64,000 nt of DNA from Natronobacillus azotifigens (lineage in GTDB: Bacteria; Bacillota; Bacilli; Bacillales; Amphibacillaceae), in assembly GCF_026805325.1 (NCBI RefSeq), contig NZ_JAPRAT010000006.1:62001-126000 (forward strand). Direction: 5' to 3'. The notes beneath the pieces are model-generated. The model did no database searches, was not told the DNA's origin, and saw nothing but the letters and a program-made list of their open reading frames with translations. The first letter of the stretch is position 1, and each line of letters begins with the position of its first letter. A program made the position numbers and the translations under genes. Positions 38,709 through 48,249 of this stretch are shown in pieces.

Positions 38709-39629
38709 TTATTGAGCCTGAGCCGTCCGTTCTAATATTATGTCCTCAAGGGCTGGTTGAAGATAATTCAGTACGCGGGAAGCGATTAAGGAGTATCCAG
38801 TAGAGTTTGGATGGAAGTTATCCTCTGCTAATAAATTGACTCCACCAATTTGAAACAAGTCATCGATCGGAATGTATTGAATTAGTGGGTAATTATTTGT
38901 TAACTGTTCGCCTGATTGATTCCAGCTTGTTAAGATAGTACTCAATTCTTCTACTTCATCAAAATACCCTTCAAATGGGTTAAAAAAACCTATTAAAAAC
39001 ACATGTGCTTGATCATTCAGATCGATAATCATCTCAAAGATTGTATTTAATCGTTCTTCGTATTCTAATTGCTCATTAATAAAAATATCTTCTTGTAAGT
39101 TAAGAAAGTTTTCCCGAACGATACGCATGATATCGTTAGCCCCAATCGTAACTAAAACAATATCACTGTTTGAAATAGAACGTTGTAGCGCGGATTCTTC
39201 TTCTAGACGAACAATCAATTGATCGGTTCGATTCCCTCTTCTTCCGAAATTATTAAATTGAAGTCGATAGCCTTCATTAGACAATTTGTTCTTAAGAACT
39301 CCGACATAACCCTCACTATTGGTTTCATCACCGACTCCTTGGGTCAAAGAATCACCAATCGCGGTGATATGAAAGTCTTGGCTAGCAAAAATATTTAATG
39401 CTTGATCAACGGCTTCTCGAAGATTTAAGGATAATTCATCTGCTGGAGAGCTTGCTTCTTCATCTTTTTCTTGAACTTGCTCAATTACCTGTTGAATATT
39501 GTCTTCTTCAGGCTGAGTCGTGGTGGTTTGGTATATTTGAAGAGGTCGAACACTAAGAAAAATGATAATAGCTAGAATAAAAAGGAAAAAAAGTAAAGCA
39601 ATCAGTTGTCTCTTTTTTCGTTTTGTCAT
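38709..39629 (-). CDS. ypmR: SGNH/GDSL-type esterase, YpmR-like
   Basis: The 306-residue protein has one N-terminal membrane anchor (about 8-27), a low-complexity Glu/Gln linker, and an SGNH hydrolase domain with AIGDSLTQGVGDE (block I, Ser), NNFGRRGN (block II), VTIGANDI (block III) and NFHPNSTGY (block V, Asp-x-x-His region). It should act outside the membrane on an ester or acyl group; the substrate is unknown. It is transcribed before ypmS on the minus strand, 105 bases apart. Confidence 0.88.
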   Translation of the reverse strand: MTKRKKRQLIALLFFLFILAIIIFLSVRPLQIYQTTTTQPEEDNIQQVIEQVQEKDEEASSPADELSLNLREAVDQALNIFASQDFHITAIGDSLTQGVGDETNSEGYVGVLKNKLSNEGYRLQFNNFGRRGNRTDQLIVRLEEESALQRSISNSDIVLVTIGANDIMRIVRENFLNLQEDIFINEQLEYEERLNTIFEMIIDLNDQAHVFLIGFFNPFEGYFDEVEELSTILTSWNQSGEQLTNNYPLIQYIPIDDLFQIGGVNLLAEDNFHPNSTGYSLIASRVLNYLQPALEDIILERTAQAQ

Positions 39630-39816
39630 AACATAAACACCCGTTTATTTTAGATTATGTGAATATATATATTCCCGTTAATAAGAAAATAAAACAAACA
39701 CTTCAAACGAAGGGTTATTTTCTTATTATAAGGGTCTAAAAGGTATAATTGCAATGGAAAGCAAAAAAACGAATGGAGTGTCTTAATAGACAAGACCCAT
39801 TCGTTCGAAAGAAATT

Positions 39817-41496
39817 CTACTTATTATTTGGGTTACGACGAATTTTATCCGCTGTACCAAACAAGCATTTGTTTTCTACAATAATTTGATTATTTTCTTC
39901 TGCTTGATTTTTCAGTGTTGTATAATCTTTAGATGTTCGGAACCAAACAATTTTTGCATCAGTAGGAAGCGTTTCAAGCCCTTCTGGATCAGCAATAAAT
40001 AATAAATCAATCACTGCCTCATTCTGATTGTAATCTGTAAATTGATAACCGAGCTTTTCTAATTTGGTTAAGCAACGATGTTGTGTTTTATCGCCAACAA
40101 CGACAAAATTCTTCGGGCGTATTTGACCGTCTTCACGTGCAAAAGGAGATTGAAGAGCCCAACGAATGGCTTGCTCTTCTGTTACACTAATCGTTGGTGT
40201 AGTATTTGTGGCTTTAGCGATTGCTTGATCTAAGTCAGCTAAAATATCTTCAATACTCTCTAACCCAACCGATAAACGAATTAGCTCTTCTGTTACTCCG
40301 CTTGCTTTTAAACCTTCACTACTTAATTGCTGATGAGTGGTAGACGCTGGATGGATAATTAAGGATTTTGCATCACCAACATTGGCAACATGACTGAATA
40401 GCTTCACCTGATCAATAACTTTTCTACCTGCATCCCGACCGCCTTTGATTCCAAAAGTAATAATAGAGCCGTAAGTGTCCGTCAAATACTTATCTGCTAA
40501 GGCATGAGAAGGATGTTCCTCTAATCCTGGATAGTTGACCCATTCCACCTGTGGATGTTCCACTAAGTATTTTGCAACTTTTACACTATTCTCACTGTGC
40601 TGTTTGATCCGCAAGTTTAATGTTTCAAGGCCTTGTAGGAAGTAAAAAGCATTTTGCGGACTTAAGGTAGGCCCGATATCCCGTAACAATTGAACACGAA
40701 GTTTTATTGCAAACGCCGCAGGTCCAACATCGATACCAAAACGAACACCATGATAACTATCATCAGGTTCGGTGAATCCTGGGAACTTTTCTTGATTCCA
40801 ATTAAAACGTCCACCATCAACAACAATACCACCAACCGAAGTTCCATGACCACCAATCCATTTGGTTGCTGAATGAATAACAATATCCGCTCCCCATGTA
40901 ATTGGTTTTGCACCATAAGGGCTAGCGAATGTATTATCGATGATTAAAGGAATGTTGTGTTCATGTGCAATAGTCGCAACACTCTCGACATCAAAGACGT
41001 TTAAAGATGGATTCGTAATGATTTCGCCAAAAATGGCTTTTGTTTGCTTTGTTATGGCAGCACGGAAATTCTCAGGATCTGTACCATCGACAAACTTCAC
41101 ATGAATTCCGTATTTAGGTAAGGTTTTTGCAAATAAATTATACGTTCCTCCATACAAATTGCTATCTGCTAGAATTTCATCCCCACTGTTTGCTAAGTTT
41201 AGGATCGCTAGCGTAATCGCTGACATCCCCGAAGCTGTAGCAACTGCCGCGACACCATCCTCTAATAAAGCGACTCGTTGTTCGAAGGCATCAAGCGTTG
41301 GATTCATAATTCGAGAGTAGATGTTACCGGTTTCAGCTAAAGCAAATAAGTTCTGAGCGTGTTCTGTATCTTTAAATACATAAGATGTGGTTTGGTAGAT
41401 TGGAACTGCTTGTGCTCCAGTTGTCGGATCTACCTGTTGACCTCCGTGAATACATTGTGTTTCTGTTCCCTGAAATGAAAAAACTTTTTCTGACAT
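39817..41496 (-). CDS. metY: O-acetylhomoserine sulfhydrylase with a C-terminal CoA-binding-like domain
   Basis: MetY makes homocysteine from O-acetylhomoserine and sulfide with pyridoxal phosphate. The first 425 residues are a full enzyme: IYQTTSYVFKD, SGMSAITLAIL, and the PLP lysine in IHSATKWIGGHG. The protein is 559 residues long because about 130 residues follow (from NTTPTISVTEE), including IRPKNFVVVGDKTQHRCLTKL, which looks like a Rossmann-type CoA-binding (YccU-like) domain. GGGAGGAATG precedes the ATG. A SAM-I riboswitch upstream shows that methionine-pathway control applies. Confidence 0.9.
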   Translation of the reverse strand: MSEKVFSFQGTETQCIHGGQQVDPTTGAQAVPIYQTTSYVFKDTEHAQNLFALAETGNIYSRIMNPTLDAFEQRVALLEDGVAAVATASGMSAITLAILNLANSGDEILADSNLYGGTYNLFAKTLPKYGIHVKFVDGTDPENFRAAITKQTKAIFGEIITNPSLNVFDVESVATIAHEHNIPLIIDNTFASPYGAKPITWGADIVIHSATKWIGGHGTSVGGIVVDGGRFNWNQEKFPGFTEPDDSYHGVRFGIDVGPAAFAIKLRVQLLRDIGPTLSPQNAFYFLQGLETLNLRIKQHSENSVKVAKYLVEHPQVEWVNYPGLEEHPSHALADKYLTDTYGSIITFGIKGGRDAGRKVIDQVKLFSHVANVGDAKSLIIHPASTTHQQLSSEGLKASGVTEELIRLSVGLESIEDILADLDQAIAKATNTTPTISVTEEQAIRWALQSPFAREDGQIRPKNFVVVGDKTQHRCLTKLEKLGYQFTDYNQNEAVIDLLFIADPEGLETLPTDAKIVWFRTSKDYTTLKNQAEENNQIIVENKCLFGTADKIRRNPNNK

Positions 41497-41532
41497 TTGA
41501 CATTCCTCCCACTTGATTTCTGTTTGCTCTAA

Positions 41533-41693
41533 TCAAAAAACCCCTTCTGCGTAAGAAGAGGTTTATACACCGATTTCCTCCTCTTATCTATCAGATGAAA
41601 ATGATCACCTGTAGGATTTGGCACCTTAACAAAATAGATTTGCTGGTTGCCGGGCTTCATAGGGCCTAGTCCCTCTGCCACTCTTGATAAGAG
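41533..41693 (-). promoter_or_regulatory. SAM-I riboswitch (S-box) with terminator
   Basis: Read on minus, the aptamer begins CTCTTATCAAGAGTGGCAGA, continues GGGACTAGGCCC, GAAGCCCGGCAACC and AAGGTGCCAAATCC, and closes with GATAAGAG, which pairs with the first eight bases (aptamer 41581-41693). A terminator hairpin follows at 41533-41564 (AACCTCTTCT / AGAAGGGGTT and T6). SAM binding should stop transcription of metY. Confidence 0.96.
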
Positions 41694-41866
41694 CTATTCA
41701 TGTTAGTTTGGATTATAGGGGAAAGTTACCAGTACGTCAAGATATTTTTTTGATGAATGAGAATATTCTTTCAATTAATGATTAGAGAATTTGAATTAGC
41801 AAACTTTATTAACGATGCATAAAATAATGAAGAAATTAATATAATGACAAGGAGTGAAATTTTTGT

Positions 41867-42334
41867 ATGGAAAATAAAAACGAGAAAAAGTCAGAAATAT
41901 GGGAAGTAGGGCAAGATCTAATTAAAAGGATGGATAATTTATTTGCTAACCGTCCAAATAATAACTTTCTAGAGTCGATTGATTCTTTTTTTCAGCAAAG
42001 TAATGCATTTGGTCGCATTCCAGTAAAAGTTTATGAAACGCAAACAGAATGGGTGGTAGAGTTAGAACTTCCCGGTTTACGAAAAGAAGATATTCATTTG
42101 AATATTATTGGAGATAAATTGCATGTTCAAACGAAAAATGAGCAGGCAACAGAAGTAGATGATGAAAAAGCAAATTATCATTATCATCAACACAGATATA
42201 TGCACAGGGAACGAACCATTCAATTGCCATACCCAGTTGATCAATCAACAACGAAAGCCATTTATGAAAATGGAATATTAATTGTTCGCGGACCAAAACC
42301 ACAGCAAAAAACAACACAATTAAGAATAGAATAG
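41867..42334 (+). CDS. Small heat-shock protein, Hsp20 family
   Basis: The 155-residue chaperone has the alpha-crystallin domain (about 48-145) with PVKVYETQTEWVVELELPG, the beta-strand RERTIQLPYPVD and the closing YENGILIVRGPK. The N-terminal arm is rich in Asn and Phe. It holds unfolded proteins in the cytoplasm. AAGGAGTG lies eleven bases before the ATG. No HrcA or CtsR box was recognised. Confidence 0.9.
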   Translation: MENKNEKKSEIWEVGQDLIKRMDNLFANRPNNNFLESIDSFFQQSNAFGRIPVKVYETQTEWVVELELPGLRKEDIHLNIIGDKLHVQTKNEQATEVDDEKANYHYHQHRYMHRERTIQLPYPVDQSTTKAIYENGILIVRGPKPQQKTTQLRIE

Positions 42335-42365
42335 CCGATTGGAAGATTTCCAGTCGGCTATTTTC
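42331..42365 (+). terminator. Terminator after hsp20
   Basis: ATAGCCGATTGG pairs with CCAGTCGGCTAT (one wobble) and is followed by TTTTC. The stem overlaps the stop codon. Confidence 0.88.
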
Positions 42366-42448
42366 TTTCGATGAGAATGCAAAAAACAACATATAATGTG
42401 TCATATTATGTTATATTGTGGATGTAGGATTCTAGAGGGGGCGATTAC

Positions 42449-43891
42449 ATGAGTATAACAGCATTTATCTTAGGTACTATTTTCTTTTTTAATTTTATTC
42501 TAGCTTTTGCCATTGTCTTTCTAGAAAGAAAAAATCCTACCTCTACATGGGCATGGTTATTAGTTTTGACTTTTGTTCCAGTAGTAGGATTCTTTCTTTA
42601 TTTAATATTTGGACAAAAGTTGAGCAGAAAAAAACTCTTCATTTGGGATAACAAAAGTAAGCTTGGTGTCAAGAAGGCTGTCGAAACCCAGCTGCAACTT
42701 TTAGAAGAGGACAGTTTCCCGATACCGGAAAACTATTTGCCACATAAAGATTTATTTTATTTGCATTTACGGAACAATGATGCCATTTTGACGCAAAAAA
42801 ATGAAGTGAAGATATTTAATGATGGAAACGATAAGTTTGATGCATTATTGGAAGATATCGAATCTGCAACCGAACATATCCATATCCTCTATTATATTAT
42901 TCGCAATGATCATTTAGGTCGAAAAATACGAGATCTACTTATCAAAAAAGCACAGCAAGGAGTAAAGGTTCGCTTTTTGTATGATGACATGGGTTCAAGG
43001 AGAATAGGAAAAAGTTACATAAAAAAACTGAAAGAAGCTGGAGTTGAAGTAGCTGCTTTCTTTCCTCCATTAATTCCAAAGGTTAATTTTAAAATCAATT
43101 ACCGTAATCACCGAAAACTAGCAATAATTGACGGCAAGATCGGTTATATCGGTGGTTTTAATATTGGAGATGAATATTTGGGAGAGTCACTGAAATTCGG
43201 TTATTGGCGCGATACCCATTTGCGTGTGGTCGGGGAATCTGTCCGCAATATGCAAACTCGTTTTATTCTCGACTGGAATCAAGCTTCACGTGATCAAATT
43301 GAACAATATGAGCAACTCTACTACAACGCCGAACCAACGGGTAATGTAGGAATGCAAATCGTGTCTAGTGGCCCCGATTCAGAATGGGAGCAAATTAAAA
43401 ACGGCTACATAAAAATGATTATGGAAGCACAAGAATATGTTTATATTCAAACCCCATATTTTATTCCGGATGAGAGTTTAGCAGATGTTATTAGAATTGC
43501 TATTTTATCGGGAATTGATGTTCGGATTATGATCCCGAATAAACCAGATCATCCGTTTGTTTATTGGGCTACCTACTCGTATATCGGAAATATGCTAGAA
43601 GCAGGGGCGAAGGTATATATTTATCAAAATGGTTTTCTTCACGCAAAAACAATCATGGTCGATGATAAAATTTCCTCAGTTGGTACAGCAAATATTGATG
43701 TTCGAAGTTTCCGGTTGAATTTTGAAATCAATGCTTTTCTGTACAACGAAGAAATCACTGCCCAACTTGTAGAAGATTTCAAACAAGATATGATAAACTC
43801 AACATTATTCACTTATGAAGCATATAAACAAAGATCGTTATCGATCAAATTCAAAGAAGCCGTTGCACGTTTGATTGCACCAATTTTATAA
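42449..43891 (+). CDS. cls: Cardiolipin synthase
   Basis: The 480-residue membrane enzyme joins two phosphatidylglycerol molecules to cardiolipin. Two N-terminal membrane segments (about 3-25 and 32-52) are followed by two phospholipase-D domains, each with an HKD motif: NHRKLAIIDGKIGYIGG and HAKTIMVDDKISSVGTAN. Length and layout fit bacterial ClsA. GAGGGGGCG precedes the ATG. The gene stands alone, before the large 20-bp repeat array. Confidence 0.93.
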   Translation: MSITAFILGTIFFFNFILAFAIVFLERKNPTSTWAWLLVLTFVPVVGFFLYLIFGQKLSRKKLFIWDNKSKLGVKKAVETQLQLLEEDSFPIPENYLPHKDLFYLHLRNNDAILTQKNEVKIFNDGNDKFDALLEDIESATEHIHILYYIIRNDHLGRKIRDLLIKKAQQGVKVRFLYDDMGSRRIGKSYIKKLKEAGVEVAAFFPPLIPKVNFKINYRNHRKLAIIDGKIGYIGGFNIGDEYLGESLKFGYWRDTHLRVVGESVRNMQTRFILDWNQASRDQIEQYEQLYYNAEPTGNVGMQIVSSGPDSEWEQIKNGYIKMIMEAQEYVYIQTPYFIPDESLADVIRIAILSGIDVRIMIPNKPDHPFVYWATYSYIGNMLEAGAKVYIYQNGFLHAKTIMVDDKISSVGTANIDVRSFRLNFEINAFLYNEEITAQLVEDFKQDMINSTLFTYEAYKQRSLSIKFKEAVARLIAPIL

Positions 43892-43980
43892 TTTTTTTAA
43901 AAAAAGGTCAGGAGAATGCTATGTATGTAGTCCTGATCTTTTTTTGGTCAAGTCTTTGTGTGGGAATATGGTAATAGGTC

Positions 43981-44900
43981 GCAAGCAAATCTCGGAGAAT
44001 GCGAATAAATCGGAAAAGATGCGAACAAATCGCGGAGAATGCGAATAAATCGGAAAAGATGCGAAGAAATTGCGGAGAATGCGAACAAATCGGAAAAGAT
44101 GCGAAGAAATCGCAGAGAATGCGAACAAATCAGAAAAGATGCGAACAAATCGCAGAGAATGCGAACAAATCAGAAAAGATGCGAACAAATCGCGGAGAAT
44201 GCGAACAAATCAGAAAAGATGCGAACAAATCGCAGAGAATGCGAAAAAATCAGAAAAGATGCGAACAAATCGCAGAGAATGCGAACAAATCGGAAAAGAT
44301 GCGAACAAATCGCGGAGAATGCGAACAAATCGGAAAAGATGCGAACAAATCGCAGAGAATGCGAATAAATCGGAAAAGATGCGAACAAATCGCGGAGAAT
44401 GCGAACAAATCAGAAAAGATGCGAACAAATCGCGGAGAATGCGAACAAATCGGAAAAGATGCGAACAAATCGCAGAGAATGCGAACAAATCGGAAAAGAT
44501 GCGAATAAATCGCGTAGAATGCGAACAAATCAGAAAAGATGCGAACAAATCGCAGAGAATGCGAACAAATCGGAAAAGATGCGAACAAATCGCGGAGAAT
44601 GCGAACAAATCAGAAAAGATGCGAACAAATCGCAGAGAATGCGAACAAATCAGAAAAGATGCGAACAAATTGCGGAGAATGCGAATAAATCAGAAAAGAT
44701 GCGAATAAATCGCGGAGAATGCGAACAAATCAGAAAAGATGCGAACAAATCGCGGAGAATGCGAATAAATCGGAAAAGATGCGAACAAATCGCAGAGAAT
44801 GCGAACAAATCAGAAAAGATGTGAACAAATTGCAGAGAATGCACGCAAAATCCAAAAGATGCACGCAAATCCCAGAGAATGCACGCAAAATTAAAACACT
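43981..44900 (+). repeat. Tandem array of 20-bp units in two alternating types
   Basis: About 45 consecutive units of exactly 20 bp follow each other without a single insertion or deletion. Type A is GCGAACAAATCGCGGAGAAT and type B is GCGAACAAATCGGAAAAGAT; they alternate strictly, giving a 40-bp period. Differences between units are nearly all transitions at fixed positions (C/T at position 6, G/A at 12 or 14). The last units (44841-44900) shift to GCACGCAAA variants. Several frames on both strands are open across the array only because the unit lacks stops; no spaced ribosome site supports translation. Confidence 0.93.
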
Positions 44901-44924
44901 CCACACTCCACACTCCACACTCCA
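44897..44924 (+). repeat. Four 7-bp tandem repeats
   Basis: CACTCCA is repeated four times without change directly after the 20-bp array. Confidence 0.9.
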
Positions 44925-45020
44925 TATCTAATCACTAAAAGCTCAAACAAAAATTTGTCTGAATTCACTGTCTATACTATACTAGGCAAAGAAAGTTGTT
45001 TACAAAAAGAGGGTGAATGT

Positions 45021-46904
45021 ATGGAAATATTATCGATTGAAAATTTAACAAAATCGTATGGAGACAAAATATTATTTGATAACCTCTCCTTTTCCATTGC
45101 CAAACAAGAACGAATTGGACTTGTTGGTGTGAACGGAACAGGGAAATCAAGTTTGTTGAAAATATTAGCTGGAGAAGAAGATAGGGATAGTGGTTCTATT
45201 ACGCATGCAAAGGATTTTACGATTGCCTACTTGGCACAAGAACCAGACCTTGCAGAACAAAAAAAGATTCTGGATGAGATCTATTCCGGAGATGCAGAAA
45301 TTATGGTCGCACTTCGCCAATATGAACAAGTGCTTCTTGATCTTACTACAAACCCAGATGATCCAAAAATTCAAGATCGTTTTCTCCAACAACAGCAAAA
45401 AATGGATCAATTAGAAGCGTGGGATGCGAATACAACAGCCAAGACAATTTTAACAAAACTAGGGATTACTGGTTTTGACCAAAAAATCGCAAATTTATCT
45501 GGTGGACAAAAGAAACGAGTAGCCTTAGCAAAAGCGTTAATCCAACCAGCTGATTTACTCATTCTTGATGAGCCAACCAACCATTTAGATCATCCAGCGA
45601 TTGAATGGTTAGAACAATATTTACCAAAATATCAAGGCTCAATCATTCTTGTCACCCACGATCGTTATTTTCTAAATCGGGTGACCAATCGGATCTATGA
45701 ATTAGATAAAGGAAATCTATATACATACATTGGTAATTATCAAACGTACTTGGAGAAAAAAGAAGAACGGATGCAGCTAGAACAACAGAATGAACAAAAA
45801 CACGCCAATACACTGAAGCGAGAGTTGGCATGGTTACGACGAGGAGCCAAAGCTCGTTCGACGAAACAAAAAGCTCGAATTGATCGAGTAGAAGAAATGA
45901 AAGAAAAGAAATTTAACACAAAGTCAGAATCACTGGAATTTCAAGTAGGGTCGAAGCGACTAGGCAAAAGTGTAATTGAATTAAACAATATCACGAAAGC
46001 ATATCAAGGTTTACGTGTCGTCGATCAATTCGATTTACTAGTCAAGCCAGAAGATCGAATCGGAATCGTTGGCGCAAACGGGAGCGGGAAAACAACACTC
46101 TTAAATATTATTGCCGGTCGAATCACTCCAGATGATGGGGAAATGGAGATCGGCTCTACTGTACATTTTGGTTATTATACACAAGATCATCGAGAAATGG
46201 ATGAAGAATTACGAATCATTGATTATATTCGAAAGACAGCCGAGGTCATTCATACGAAGGATGGTGGCACAATAACTGCAGAACAAATGTTGGAACGATT
46301 TTTGTTTCCACGTGCACAGCAGTGGACCTACATCAGCAGATTATCTGGAGGAGAGAAGCGTCGCCTCTATTTACTGCAAGTTTTAATGCAAGAACCCAAC
46401 GTTTTATTATTAGATGAGCCTACCAACGATCTCGATACCCAAACGCTAGCAATTCTTGAAGATTATCTAGATGCATTTCCAGGCGTTGTAATTACCGTTT
46501 CACACGATCGCTATTTTCTAGATCGTGTTGTTGATCAACTGATCGTTTTTGATGCACCAGGAAAAACGAATAATTTCTTCGGGAATTATACGGAGTATTT
46601 AGCGAAAACTATTCAACAGGAAAGCAAACAAAAAGTAATTGCGAAACCCAAACCCGTAGAATCAAAAAGCAAAAGAAAGAAACTCTCCTACAAGGAACAA
46701 AAAGAATGGGAGCAAATCGAGGATCAAATTGCTGAACTTGAAGCAAAAATTGAAGCGACAAAAATAGCGATCATAGAGGCGGGAAGCGACTCGGAAAAAG
46801 TTCAATCCAATTATCAGAAGCAACTAGAATTAGAAACTGCTTTAGAAGAAAAAATGGAACGATGGGAAACATTATCCCTTTTAGTTGAAGAGCTAGAAAA
46901 ATAA
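45021..46904 (+). CDS. yfmR: ABC-F family ATPase, YfmR/Uup type
   Basis: The 627-residue protein has two complete ABC domains: GVNGTGKSS with LSGGQKKR and [12 protein letters not shown], then GANGSGKTT with LSGGEKRR and [12 protein letters not shown] basic linker (about 245-310) and a C-terminal coiled coil (about 545-627) complete the Uup/YfmR architecture. These proteins act on ribosomes; YfmR is reported to help translation of proline-rich stretches with EF-P. ATG 45021 follows GAGGGTG; the longer open frame upstream has no ribosome site. The C-terminal helix and length fit YfmR. Confidence 0.9.
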   Translation: MEILSIENLTKSYGDKILFDNLSFSIAKQERIGLVGVNGTGKSSLLKILAGEEDRDSGSITHAKDFTIAYLAQEPDLAEQKKILDEIYSGDAEIMVALRQYEQVLLDLTTNPDDPKIQDRFLQQQQKMDQLEAWDANTTAKTILTKLGITGFDQKIANLSGGQKKRVALAKALIQPADLLILDEPTNHLDHPAIEWLEQYLPKYQGSIILVTHDRYFLNRVTNRIYELDKGNLYTYIGNYQTYLEKKEERMQLEQQNEQKHANTLKRELAWLRRGAKARSTKQKARIDRVEEMKEKKFNTKSESLEFQVGSKRLGKSVIELNNITKAYQGLRVVDQFDLLVKPEDRIGIVGANGSGKTTLLNIIAGRITPDDGEMEIGSTVHFGYYTQDHREMDEELRIIDYIRKTAEVIHTKDGGTITAEQMLERFLFPRAQQWTYISRLSGGEKRRLYLLQVLMQEPNVLLLDEPTNDLDTQTLAILEDYLDAFPGVVITVSHDRYFLDRVVDQLIVFDAPGKTNNFFGNYTEYLAKTIQQESKQKVIAKPKPVESKSKRKKLSYKEQKEWEQIEDQIAELEAKIEATKIAIIEAGSDSEKVQSNYQKQLELETALEEKMERWETLSLLVEELEK

Positions 46905-46975
46905 GTGTAACTATTTCAATATCCGAAATAATTATGTAATAATAGAAAAGGATTAAAAATTTGGAGGGATAGAAG

Positions 46976-48205
46976 ATGGCAGATGTACAAATGCAAGAGA
47001 AATATGCAGAGTTAGCACTGCGTACAGGTGTTAACTTACAAAAAGATCAAGCTCTGATGATCAACTCATCGATTGAAGGAGCGGACTTTACACGTATTGT
47101 TGTAAAAAAAGCCTATGAATTAGGAGCGAAAGATGTATTGGTTAACTGGCAAGATGATGAGTTAACGTTAGTAAAGTTTCAAAATGCTCCAGAAGAAGTG
47201 TTAACCGATGTTCCACAGTGGCAAGTAGACAAATACTTATCCTATGCAGAAGATGGTGCAGCATTATTATCGATTCGTTCAACAAACCCAGATTTACTGA
47301 AAGATGTTGACCCAGCTAAAGTTGCAAAAGCACAAAAGGCATCAGCAGAAGCAATGCAAGAATTCCGTAAATATACGATGAACGATCGCATTGCATGGTC
47401 GATTATCTCGATTCCAACAGGAGATTGGGCGCAAAAGATCTTCCCAAACAAATCGAAAGAAGATGCAATCGAAAGTCTGTGGGAACAAATCTTTAAAATT
47501 GTTCGTGTCGATCAAGAAGACCCAATCGCAGCCTGGGATGAACACAACCAATCCCTAAAAGATGGCCGAGAAGTATTAAACAAAAAACAATACAAACAAT
47601 TAATTTTTAAAGCTCCAGGCACAGATATTACGTTTGATTTACCGGAAGGACATATTTGGAAAGGTGGAGGCGCGAAAACAGCGGATGGACGTCACTTTAA
47701 TCCGAATATGCCAACAGAAGAAGTATTTACATTGCCTCATAAGTACGGGGTAAATGGAACAGTCGCGAGTACGAAACCATTAATATATGGTGGGAACATG
47801 ATTGATAACTTTAGCCTAACTTTCAAAGACGGTAAGGTCGTTGATTATCAAGCAGAACAAGGCTATGACACATTAAAACATTTACTAGCGACAGATGAAG
47901 GAGCAATGCGTCTTGGGGAACTGGCACTAGTACCAGATGCTTCACCAATCTCTCAATCGGGATTAATTTTTTATAATACTTTATATGATGAAAATGCATC
48001 ATGTCATATTGCATTAGGAAAAGCTTATCCGACCAACTTAGAAGGTGGATCAGAAATGAGCGATGAAGAACTTGATAAACACGGAGTAAATGATAGTTTA
48101 ACACACGTTGATTTTATGATTGGCTCAGCAGAACTTGATATTGATGGAGTTACAGCAGATGGAAAAATAGAACCAGTCTTCCGTAAGGGCGCTTGGGCGC
48201 TGTAA
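46976..48205 (+). CDS. M29 family aminopeptidase (AmpS/aminopeptidase T type)
   Basis: The 409-residue metallopeptidase removes N-terminal amino acids. Family features are MINSSIEGADFTRIVVKKAY near the start, the metal-binding GHIWKGGGAKTADGRHF region with NMPTEEVFT, and the C-terminal SGLIFYNTLYDENASCHIALG, NDSLTHVDFMIGS and DIDGVTADGK with the metal-ligand Glu, His and Asp. GGAGGG precedes the ATG. A paralogue lies at 51995. Confidence 0.92.
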   Translation: MADVQMQEKYAELALRTGVNLQKDQALMINSSIEGADFTRIVVKKAYELGAKDVLVNWQDDELTLVKFQNAPEEVLTDVPQWQVDKYLSYAEDGAALLSIRSTNPDLLKDVDPAKVAKAQKASAEAMQEFRKYTMNDRIAWSIISIPTGDWAQKIFPNKSKEDAIESLWEQIFKIVRVDQEDPIAAWDEHNQSLKDGREVLNKKQYKQLIFKAPGTDITFDLPEGHIWKGGGAKTADGRHFNPNMPTEEVFTLPHKYGVNGTVASTKPLIYGGNMIDNFSLTFKDGKVVDYQAEQGYDTLKHLLATDEGAMRLGELALVPDASPISQSGLIFYNTLYDENASCHIALGKAYPTNLEGGSEMSDEELDKHGVNDSLTHVDFMIGSAELDIDGVTADGKIEPVFRKGAWAL

Positions 48206-48209
48206 CAAT

Positions 48210-48244
48210 AAAAAATGCCTCACAGGCTTTGTGAGGCATTTTTC
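48210..48244 (+). terminator. Bidirectional terminator between the aminopeptidase and recQ
   Basis: AAAAATGCCTCACA pairs with TGTGAGGCATTTTT around a five-base loop. recQ ends just beyond, at 48250 on minus, so the hairpin serves both genes. Confidence 0.93.
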
Positions 48245-48249
48245 ACTGT

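Noticed and set aside
43999..44824. Several long overlapping reading frames on both strands with repeated peptides such as NKSEKMRTNR
   Set aside because: They arise because the 20-bp unit has no stop codon; frames overlap each other on both strands and the GGAGA before each ATG is only two bases away.
43981..44900. CRISPR array
   Set aside because: Units are directly adjacent with no unique spacers, and no cas genes are present.
44955..45020. Longer N-terminus for the YfmR-type ATPase
   Set aside because: No ribosome site upstream; ATG 45021 follows GAGGGTG and starts at the conserved ABC domain.
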